Assembly (NCBI GenBank): GCA_002633005.1
Contig: NMRA01000375.1
Span: 207,161-271,160, forward strand
Direction of reading: 5' to 3'
DNA: 64,000 nucleotides
Source: Phoronis australis
Taxonomy: Eukaryota; Phoronida; Phoronidae
This document shows, in pieces, positions 10,910 to 22,900 of the stretch; the stretch's first letter is position 1, and each line of letters begins with the position of its first letter. Position numbers and translations under genes: made by a program. The notes beneath the pieces are model-generated. The model worked only from the letters and a program-made list of their open reading frames with translations. It was not told the DNA's origin and made no database searches.

Positions 10910-13900
10910 CTAAACAACAGACATTGCAGGTATTGAATCAGGTATCAACATGGCTGCAGTTGATTACTTAGACAGTCGTGCCAGATTATTTGGCTAAGAC
11001 ATCTGGTTGGTATATAAGCCAGAAGTTGCCATCGACAACCAATGAGATGTCTTAGCTGACTGAGCTGGTGGAGACAACCAAGTGCATCCCATGCAACTGT
11101 GATGTAGAGTTTTAAACCTCACAATATTCATTGAGTGCACAAGAATATCAAGTTAGTAGTAATCGGTCCATTAGGATGATCAAAACGACTCAAGTTTCTC
11201 TGAGCGAATTAATCTATTACCCAGGATTACACGACACAAAATACAGGGTAGCCAGAAAACTATATCTTAACGAAGACGTGTAACAGTTAGGATACCTAAC
11301 TATATAGCGCTTACAACTAAACACTGTAAGATAGACTCATAACGAAATGATATCAAAATACAACTAAGACCTAAAATCTCACCAATTGTGAACAGTTTTA
11401 CTATAAAACTTTCTTCTTTTCATTTTTCAAGCTGACGCTTCTAAAAATTGTGAATCCCACAATTTCTCAAAACACTGTCTGGTGGTAGCTTTGTTGTGGA
11501 GCCTAAGAGTAACCTTGACCAAATGACTGATGTATGCCTCTGGACATAGCCAATTCATCTTTTAAATGAAAAAAATGAACAAACACTTGACCATCATGTG
11601 TGTCCTAATTTGGTGAGATTTTACCATACATAAAAAATACACATCCACCACCACACATGCAAGTCAATCATCTAGTGCTTAATACCTGTTCGGTCATGGT
11701 CTTCCCTGTACAAGGCAGCGGCCATTCTGAAGAAGCGATCAAACCAATCTTCTTCTTCATGTTTTATATACTGTTTCTTGGTGTACTGAAGCAAAAATAA
11801 ACAAATGTGAGTTGGGTGGCACTCGCATGTTGAACTACAATCACTTCTATCACTTGTTCATCTTAAAGCGGTTATAATCCAACTTTCCGTCACAAGTTCA
11901 TCTAAAAGCGGTTATAATCCGACTTTCTGTCACAAGTTCATCGTAAAGTAGATATACACCGACATTTTGCCACAAGTTAATCTTAAAGTGGCAATAAACC
12001 AACTGTCTGCCACAAATTCATCTTAAAGCACCGTGGCCGGCCTTCTGTCACAATAACAACTTTGATTTAGACCACTTGCCACTATAAAATTGGTCTCAAA
12101 TTATACCTTAGTCAAAATGGGAGTGATAGTTTGCTATCGCTTGAGACCAGACTCTGTAAGTTGACTTGACATGGCGTGATATCTTTTCACAGAGCTTGGT
12201 CTCGAGCAATAGTGAACTGACAGTTCTGTGCAAATCCACAAATCACTTCTCATCTGAGTAAGGAACAAGTTGAGACCAATTTTATAATGATACAAAAAGT
12301 AAGAGTTTTCTCCGAAACGCAGGTTTACAGCAAGCCGCTTTAAATAAAGATTCAGAAAAGTGAGTTCAAAATGGCCACATCTGCGCCTAGTACCTTATGT
12401 ATGAACTCAAAATTAAATTAATTTTAATCTTATTCTGTTTAACATTTATCACTATCCGTATCATTATTATTACCTGTAGCTACTATTGCTATTATAATAA
12501 TTATCATATATCATTTATCATTTTGTAAGTGCATGCTTACACTCACATCATAGTTACTCTGCAGCTTGTCCACCCTCCGCTCAATGTCTTCTATTTCCTG
12601 TTTCCGTTGAAGATCTTGTTGTATTTGTGTGAGAGCGTCCCCTCTTGGCGAGTGTTGAGGGAGGTAATCCGAAGGATCGTTATAATAGTTGGATGGTGGT
12701 GGGGAATCTTTCTTGGACAAATATTTCTGAAAATGGAATAATGCCGAAATGAACAATCGTGGTCATGATTCTCGCTTCTCAACATTTGAAAACATTAAAC
12801 TGATTAAAATAAGTCGTTAAGAAAGTGCAAATAAGTTACTAATAAGTAGTGAAACCAAGGTGATGACACAGGAGAAGTATGTTGGACATAACTACAATTA
12901 GGAAAGTGTGTTTTAGGTAGACTTTTGGAATTAAGGTTACGTGAGACCCTGGGAAAATTCCATATTTACTGCTAACATCAGAACATATCTCAGAGATAGA
13001 TGATCAAATGAAACTTTGATATACTGTTCTGCAATGCTCTCCACAATGCCACAGAAATTGTTTAAAAGACAAAGTGTTCTTCTTTGGTATGTTATTCTAT
13101 TAAATATTGGGACTAATATTTTTATGGAAAAACTCAGAGGTTGCATAAAATGAAAACGAAGGCCTAGGAAAATTAGTAAATCGTTATTACCTATAAGTGT
13201 TTTTCAGATTTCATCTAGAACATTAAATGAAGCAAATTTTGATCGACCATTGTTTTGCACCTTTTTAGCACTTGTTATTAAGACACGTGGTCACACGACC
13301 CAACTTATGGCAGACTGGCATGAAGTTAAAATTCATATTCCACAAAATTTCTGGTATAAGAAAATTTAATATAATAATATAGTTTTGTAGAAATTTAGCC
13401 AAAATACGTAGACTTTCGATAAGGTCCCACGTAACCTTTTATAATTGGACAATATGGTTCTACACGATATTCTTGAATTACCATACTCATTCAGTTTAAC
13501 CCATGCTTGGCTTATTGCCCATCCGTGAAATTCCAATTTTCTGCGTTTGCTTGGCTTATAGCCCCACCTCCAGTTTACACCTTGTGACTTCCTTGAAACT
13601 GTCCGTGCCTTTATGAATATCCAACTTGTGCAAATTTTAGTTCCCAACATAAACGAAATTTGGTTATGTTTGAGTAAAGAACAGCCAGACTTTCGATGGC
13701 AATGTACCTTCTTATGCAGGCAGAAAAATATTCTGTGCTCTCTTGACTATTGCATACAAGACCAATGTGTTTAGCAGACTTGACCATTCTGATCACGTGA
13801 TCCTTACCCCAACTTCTCAAAAATTCATTTCAAACACCCCCACTCTCCGATTTTTGAGTTCCCCAGCCAAATTTAACAGCTGAGGCCATTAACAGAAACC

Positions 13901-16900
13901 AGTACGGAACTCACAATAAATCCAGCACCACGATAACTAACTATAAAGCTAACCTTTTGACCTACATACTGTTACCTGTTTGTCCTCCTGCTGTGCGCGC
14001 ATGTGGGAGAGAAATGGAGTACAAGTTGAAGAACAACTACTACTTGACTACAGAGGCTAAATTCGTTAGCTGTACAGTACAAATTACATGCCACAGTCAA
14101 CATCTGCCACAAGAGATATTTGCCAGGAATAGTTAGATTACCCAAGAAACCTATCCGTTAAAGAGTTCCTGAACTCAACACCTGTCTTGTGGCAACACAC
14201 AAATTAGGTGCAGTAAAATCTTACCAGGTCCGGACAAAAACAATTGCCAAAATTTACCTTTTATTACATTTCAAGGGCTTTTAACATTGTTGTGAATACT
14301 CAGTTCTTTTTAAAAATTGTCTGATGGTAGCTATAGTACAGGCCTTGAACATGGAAAACCAAAACTTTTAAATTAGTGCATAATGCTTTCACAGAAAAAA
14401 ACGAGAAAAATACAATTTCACCTATCGGCCATGTTGTGTTCTAAATTGGCGAGATTTTACCATAGTTTACTTCAAATGAGCGCTAATCCATTTATCCCAC
14501 CAAACTGCCCAAAATAAGAACAATAAGGGTTTGGGGCATGTCCCCTCTTTAGTATGTGAGTTAAGATTACTATCCTCGTTAGACACTGAGCATTAGTGGC
14601 AATTCATCTCTGGGCAAATATTGGCCAAGCAGATCATACTAATTACAGACGATTACGCTGCAGTGCAGACATCAACGTGCAAAATGTAGCTCAACAGAGA
14701 AAAGAAACATTGTCGCTGTTATTACTAGGTGGCTTAAGTGGCATGCATTCCAGAGAAAAAGTGAGACTAGAATGAGACACGTGAATTTCATAATGCATAC
14801 GGAGAGTCAATCACTACTGCTCCTAGATGGGAACAGGCCTGGCAGTGATATACAATCATACAGTCACAAATAAAAATTAAGTGATCTTAAGTCATCATTA
14901 CACAACCCATACTACCCCCACCCCCCATTTGGGCGCCATCAAGGAAGTGAACCTCAAATGTGTAAATCAATGATCTGTCTCAGGCAAAGCTCACGAACAT
15001 CGAGTAATCAATAGAATACAATACCCAAAATGCATTGTGCAGCTTCAACAAACAACTACTTATTAATAGATAGACGCAGGTTTCAAATCAGTACATGTCC
15101 TGTTTTATCAAACGCACGTCTGGCTGTAGCTAGAGACAATCTTAGAGACGTTATTACAATCGCCACGACCAATTTCGTTAGGAAAGCAAAAATGTTGCAA
15201 CTGATATAAAGTTGATGATTTTCATTATTGAGATTTAAAAATCGTCATCACGAGCTATAATGAACTGTGGCCTAACAAAAACCAAACTTACCGTTTTAGC
15301 TACCAAAGTTATGACCTTTTATAAAACTGGGCCCTAGGGTGTTTAAGGCGTGCTGTAATTGGATGAGACAGCTTTAGTTCTGTAATGACTTAATATGGGG
15401 GTTACATCCCAACTGGACTCCCACTCAAGAAACTTACACTGAGTATAGGGTCTTGTGATATAGGCACAAATTTGTTTGATGAGTATTCTTGAGGTAGTGG
15501 ACTCCGCCTATTAGTGGGTGAAGGGTTATTTGGTTGATACGACACATCCTCTTCTTCAGGTAAAGGCCAATTGGGTCCGGGCTCGGGGAGTTTGATGGCG
15601 TACTCTCGTGGCTTCTTACTGGTCGGAATTCGAAGACCAGTCTCTAGAGGCTGGACTTTTTCCAGAAATGAAATAAACGGCTCCCAGCTGGAATGGATAC
15701 ATCATGTTGTAATTAATGGGTACACCTTCTAAAATACAGCGAGTTTCAAAAAATGGATGGAATTTTAACATAACATTATTATGTTTAATTTTTCAAACAT
15801 CTTGTATGACGTTTTACTAAAAAAACTACTATCAACTCTAAAAACTGAGAGTAAATTAGTTACATCTGAATTACAATGTTTAAGGTTATGTAGAACCCTA
15901 TAAAAATGTTCAAATTTTGACTAACTTCGGAACATCATAGCTCAGAAACAGCAGATAACTATTCTTTACGCACTGTTCTACACATCCTGTTAGGAATTGC
16001 TTTTATATCGTTCCACTTTGGCATGAGTGGCGATCACAAAATAGAGCATGTTTTTCATTTTTATGAACAAAATTAAAAGTCAAATAAAAGGAAAACGAAG
16101 TCATCCATAAAACTGTAACAGTGTTTCTCAGACATTATATCTTGAACATTACATCAACCAAACTTTGATCACATCACACATACTGTCGTTGTGTCAAAAT
16201 TATTACTTTTATTGTTAAATTTTTCTGACCCAATTAATGTCAGAATGGAAACAAATTAAAAATCAAATTCTACTAAGCCTTCTACACTCATAATATATAG
16301 ACTTATACTGAATTAAAATCCTTCTCTAGTTATGCAGATATTTGACAATTACAAGGAGTGTCCCTAAGAACCTACAAAACCTACAAATCCCTTAGCCCTC
16401 TATCCCTTGATCCACCCTCCAGCTGCACAGTCTGCATACTGGTGCAGCCCATTACTCATCATCCACTGCATCATTTGCCTATAATCCCTTCTCTATCCCC
16501 CTCCAACCCTTGATCCACTCCCCCCCCTCCCCCGTTACATAGACTATACACCTGTGCTGTTTATCACTTCCCAGTGCAACGATGTGTGTGGTTCCTACCC
16601 TCTGCACCCTCTAGCCCCTTGATCCACAGCCAGATATAAAGCCTACATGCCGGTGCTCTTAACCACACACTCTCCAACAATACTCGTCAGAACCCACTGA
16701 TGTACCCCATCCCCCAGACTACATACTGGTGCTGGCCATCACCCACTCCACCGCAGTATTTGTCTATGATCTGGTCAATCAGCGACTCCTGTAGTGGTAA
16801 ACCCTCCTCAGCACACAGTTTCTTGATCTGAAACGGCACATTAACACCACTGACTACACTGTGTAATTGAACCAAATGTCAGTGAGCTTGAGCAAAAACC

Positions 16901-19900
16901 AGAACCGAATCCTATTAGGTCAAGGTGTCAGACTTTAACATACTTCGTCATTTGATTACCAGTGCATAGTACATTTAAAACCTACTGTGCACAGCAGTGC
17001 CCTCTCTTATATCCAATGGGCTGTGCTACAAGCCTTCAACAACTTTCTACTTACCTGGTGTTTGGACATAGTCCGCCTGTATTGGCGATCGCTTTTCGCA
17101 AAAGCTATCCGTAATCTCTCAAAGTTGTCACTTTTGAAGTCACTGTTCTGTATTTGACTCTCCACCATGCGTAACAGCTTTCCATCCATGTGATGGTGTT
17201 GTCCAGCAGGCACACTGAAACGTAAAACGAGCAAGATTGTGACATGCATTTTTGGACTTTTTACTTTGAAATTTAAGTGCCTATAAACTCGCTTTTCATC
17301 ACTAAAAACCAGCTTTTCATTTACATATTAAACAATTAGCGTCACAAAATTGGTCTCAAAATGTTCCTTAGTCAAATTAAATGTGCTTTTAGGGTTTTGA
17401 AAGAGAGACAGTCAGTTACTGCTGGAGACTGGACTCCTCAAATTGGATTGTCTGTTAAGTAACTACAGGTGCTGAGCACACTCTCAATAAATAATGAACT
17501 GTCAGTTCTTTGCAAGGCCAGAAATTAATCTGCATCTGAGTAACAAGATGAAACCAAGTTTATGTGGACAGGTCTTAATCAAAAGCATACTTCTCTGATG
17601 AAATGCTGATTTCGTGCGCCTATAAAAATGTTGCCTTCACTGCTTAAAATGACAAAGAATCCAGAGAAAGTTCAGAGCAAACAAATCTAACATACAATGG
17701 TTAGAATTTTTGTATTTTAATCAGCGCGCCACCAGGTGGTGAGAAGTCATGGAATGGCACAAGCACATTGAGAGAGCGAAGAGAAAACAACAGGCGTTTG
17801 GTGTCCTAGACTTGTGATTTGAAGATATTACTTCAAACCACAAGTCTAGGACACCAAACATTAGGTATTCTGCAGTTTATAATCCATCACAAGAGAGAAA
17901 AGTGATCAAGTATTGTTATGACCATTGCAGACCATTTGCATTGCTATGCTCATCTTGTGTGTTTATTTTGGGATCCATACGAGCTAAAGGAAATGATATC
18001 ATTCATTACTTACATACCAAACATTAAAACAAATTTTTAAACCTGATTTTCTTTAAAGGAACAAAAACATTTATGACAAAAATTGAGACAGCAAATTCCA
18101 AATTAATGACGAGCTAACAGGAGTTGAAAATGAGGAGTATTTTTTCTAGCTATAAAGAAATCAAATCAAATGTCAGTTTCATAACACTACCTCACAAAAT
18201 GATCAAAGTAAACTTGAATACTAATTAGCAATCCTTACGTGAACTCAAATCCTGACTATGTTTAATTTAACACTACATTAATTATCTAGAACTGAGCAAG
18301 TATATGCAGCCCAAAACAGAAAGAAACAGACAACTACATGCTATGGAGATATGCTTCATAACAGTATTCAGGGGTATTGTGGGACTATTAAGCAGCTTAA
18401 AATAATCACAGCTTTCAGAATCAGACAATTCCGATGTTTAGTGATGACATATTTCCTACTATTATGACACAATTTGGACCCATAAATAGGTCGAGTAGAA
18501 ATGCGGCCACAACTTTTGCAGCTTTTGCCCACAGGGCAACTTAGCAATTGAAATGTTCACAAAATTATTCGTTTGGAGTAGTCAATGGGCAACGACAATA
18601 GTTTCACCCATTGTATGCTCCCGGGGAGTTGGGAAGGATTAGGATTGACCAGGTCCACTGTCACTGCCAAGCAATTATTTTCAAAGTGCAATTTACAGTG
18701 GTATATGTAAATCTGACCTACTATATATTTAATTTTGGCATTTAATTTTAATTGACTGGGTCCAAAACATCAAAATAGCGTCATACTAAACAAAGGAATA
18801 GAGCCAAACAGAAAGACTAGGCTAGCTATGGCGATAGGGGAGCTACAAACTTAGCACACTAGGACAATAGAGAGCTAAGTTGGAAGGTCAGGCACATTAC
18901 CTTTTGTCACCCCTGTTGACAAAACAAAATATAAAGAAAATGAATTTTTAAGTAGCTAAGAAATATGTGCAGTAAATAACCAAGTTAAGTATTAACCACT
19001 GCAGATCATTCATAAAATATATCACACAACGCCCAATACAAAGCACAGCACAGCGCATCAGAAAAGTTCAGGAATTCAAATTCGAAAAGAAACAACAACA
19101 AAACAAACTCCCACAACAATCTGCGTCATCTAACCAGTCCCATTGCCCTCGTTATATTTCAACTGTTTTCAGTGTATAGTGTACTCACTGCAGTTTTGGA
19201 CTGATTCAGCTTAATCAGGAAAAGACCATGATGTTACATGACCACTAAACAAGTAAAGCCTCAGTGTCACACTGCTACTAAAGTCCACATTACATAACTG
19301 CAAAATTGCCGAGACAAAGTGGGTCTGAAAAGCTGTACAGCAAGTTTTACATTGTTTTAAGAGCTACTTATGTAAAGCAATTATTTAGGACAAAAACTAA
19401 AATGACTTAAGTTTTTCAAGGTTGAAACTTTCACCACCTTGACTGTATGCTAAATAGACAAAAAATCAAAAATGTAACGGTGTACACTTAAGATAATTTT
19501 ACCAATTATGTAAAGTTATAATAGCAGTGCAGTTGGGGCCTAAACTAAATTTTGGGAACAAATGGCCCACTTACTGGTGTTTCTGTGTTAATGGGTTAAA
19601 ATACATATTCTGCTGCAGTTGTTGTTGGCGTGGTGAAGTTTGTTCAAGTTGAGGAGGACGCCGCTCAAAGGGGTTATCTCCCCTGGGCGTCAGCTCATTC
19701 TCCATGCCAAGATTAACTCCGCCCCATTGGTTCCTCGGCAGAATCATACCCTCGTGGGGATCCTTCCTCAATGGCACACTTGGATGACGTCTGAAACATC
19801 CAACCTGACCTATGACCCTTCTGTCATAGCAGTGGTTTCTGTATAGTAAGCTGAGGCTGTTTGTTTGGGAATTATTTACGAGACCAAATTGCGAAATCAA

Positions 19901-22900
19901 AACATTTCTCGGATGTATATTAGGTAGGGAAAAATATAAAATCCATGTGGTTTTATTGATACAATAATAAACAAAACATTCTACTCATTCAATAACATAC
20001 CATAACGGAAATGATCTATTTAACAAGTCAATCCCATGTAATTGTTAAAAATTTAGTTTTAGTATAATTTTCTACTTCCTGTAAAACTAGAGAAAATTTT
20101 AGGCAAGGGACAAGTTTTTCCAAATATGCAATCTGTGTGCACTACTGGAAGTTTTGCCTGTAAACTCAGATGAACTTATAAATTGAAATCTAACCAAATA
20201 ACACTAACTCGTTAAGTAACATAACTTTAAAATATATGTCATGAATAAAAATGATACCAAAATAATAACACACTTATGTGTACCAGAATTATAAAAAACT
20301 GTTGGCACACGATACCTTTCACGCTCATCCTTTTGTGGGGATGACGTCGGCTGGGTCTTGTATGGACCTTGGACGCCCCCCATGAGGAACGTGATCACCT
20401 TTTCGTAGTTGACCCCTCCGGGGTACTGAGGTGAGACAAACATACAGGCCACCAACCGTAGCGTGTCAGGGCTGATGAAGATCTGTAACAGTCACGTGTT
20501 TTTTACAAAAGATGTCTAACAGCATATATATCATGGTAACAAAAAGACAGATTTTAAGTTTTTAGTGAAATTGATAAAATTAAACCAGCCTATACTACAT
20601 TGCATGTTAAGAGGAGACTTATCGGATACAGCAGTAAGCTATAACAATGTTAGAAGCATTAAATTAGAATAGCCTTAATATTCCACAACTAATTAAAACA
20701 CAACTGGCTTAACACCACAAAGTCACAGTGGTCCCCTTGACTGCTCTGAGACATGGATAACACAGAGCTGGATATTAATTTATTTACAGCAAACATCATG
20801 AATTTTTGTCCAACCGGTCGGAAATTGGTCGACGACCGGCCGTCGACAGGTCGTCTAGCCGACCAGCAGCTGACCAACAACGGTGGGCTAGGAGCCGTCT
20901 GCTGAGTCGTCTCTGTGGTCGGCACTTGGGTCGGCTAAGTGGTTGCCTAGCATAGACGACCAATTCGGATTAAGTATGTCCGTGGTCGGCAATTAGCATT
21001 TTATGACTTAGTGGGTGAACTTTGGCCAAACAAACAAACATTTAACTGTTTGCTGTTCGTTCACCAGTGGCAACTCCGGTCTTGACTTCAGTTTATCAAC
21101 TTTTGTTCAACTATTGAAAGGTGATAAAATCGAATCAACCTACAAATACGAAGTGCGTGACATTACACCAACGTAAACATTATGTTGAATTACTGACGGT
21201 GTGGTAAAATCAAACGTTAAGTGATATCGCGGAAGCATAATTTCTGTCTCTTAGTATGAGACTTTTTATACAGTACATTATGCATAAAAACAAGCAAAAA
21301 AATTTATATTTTACAGTAAAATTGCACAAAAATCAGAATACAATGCTGGCTGTTTTATGACCTCAGGTGTTTTCATACCGCACAACAGATTATTTCGAGA
21401 AACAGTAATTCAAGGTTTAAACTTTAGCTAAATTTAAGAGTTTATCTAATTGTCTTTATGTTGTAAGGATTGCGTAAATAGTTGTACATATTCAGGGCAA
21501 ATAAGTTATATTTAATATTTACATGTCAATACAAACTTCTCCTGTTGAGAGCTTCTTTCTCACAAAAGCGGTCTTCGAATGTAGAATCTGGACTATGGTA
21601 TGTAGTGTTTGTCCTATCATTTTAGTTCAAGTTCTTTCCGAAAATTATCTAAACGATTGTTTGTTTTCAAAGTGGGGAGAGAATTGTGATCAGATATAAA
21701 TGTGAATGGCTCATTGTATGCGTACGTGCTATTCACAGTTATAACATATAATTCAACCGATATTACAATATACGTTTGCCTAAGAACGTGCTCTGAGTCA
21801 GTGACCCTGTAATCAGTATGCCGTGAACTTTGTTTAATAATTTTGAAGACGTGCTTTGTACTTGGCCTCGGTTTATTAATGTAGGGTCCTGACAACACAC
21901 AACTCTGAAAGTTTTGAAAATGCACCTCTTTCTTTACGCAGATACGTTTTCTGCCCATCCGTACATCTGATGTGCAACGTGGGCACCAACTCTCTGAATG
22001 CATCAACCAAACATATTAATTTTTGAAAATGCCCTCAAAAGTGGACTTTTTTAAAACACCATGTTGGCCGTATTCGTCAGTGTACAAAAGAGAAATGAAC
22101 AGATTTGTACACACTGCTCAAAGCACTTGTGTGGACATACAGAAACGCCAACGTCTCTGTCTTACAACGTTGTATGGGCTTGGCATCTGATGATCAGCGC
22201 TCTTATGCTGGAATTTTTTTAAGATTGAGCACTGTTGTTGTAGGTCTTCTTACAGCTGAGCACAGAAGAATTATTCTGCACCTTGCTTTATTTTCTATCA
22301 TTTTTTTGACATCGCAATCGCTTTACCAATTAGATTCACGCACATTTGCTGTGTAGAGACAAATACCTCCTCACCATGTATTCACATCTTCCCGTTCAAA
22401 ATTGTTTTATTTTACATAATTTGTCAATATGTTATTGACAGAAAACATTTATTTTTGGAACAACGTGAACGAAGAACTGATACATGTAACTAGCGCAGAT
22501 TTTAATGTCACCGATGCACTAAAAACAGAATGCGCAAAGCTAGAATTGGTTGTAGCCTCAATAGTGGTTATTCCGTGTTTGATGTCGACTGTCTAAGTTC
22601 ATGGAAATCGTAACAATATGACTTCGAAGTTAGAGCCATCGAAGTCCGTGGGTTTAGGGCATACTGGACCGTGAAGTTCGCGTCTGTACTGCAAGGGTTA
22701 ATCATATGAAAATAAAAACCCACCCAGGAATGAGAGCTCTTCGGTGTACCAACTTATTCACTATCCCATCATCATGGGCACATGATAGGAGACGCGAGGA
22801 GAATTTTAAACGCAAAAAGATGCAGTTCGGCGTAACACAAACAAAAAACAATAATTTGTGGGTGAAGACTATCAAAAATAGCTGCGTTTACAAAATGACT

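Larger units (their letters stand above)
12727..15437 (-). other. C1orf87-like intron 9
   Basis: It holds a family B MITE (12933-13438) and a family D repeat (14215-14470). The rest (about 13450-14200 and 14480-15437) shows nothing I can name. Confidence 0.6.
17215..19574 (-). other. C1orf87-like intron 6
   Basis: It contains a degraded family A MITE (17341-17565) and a 64-nt hairpin (17796-17859). From about 17900 to 19570 I see nothing I can name. Confidence 0.6.

Noticed and set aside
16400-16700. Extra coding exons of the C1orf87-like gene
   Set aside because: Copies of the exon 8 end lack an intact acceptor side and open frame in phase; they are better read as minisatellite units.
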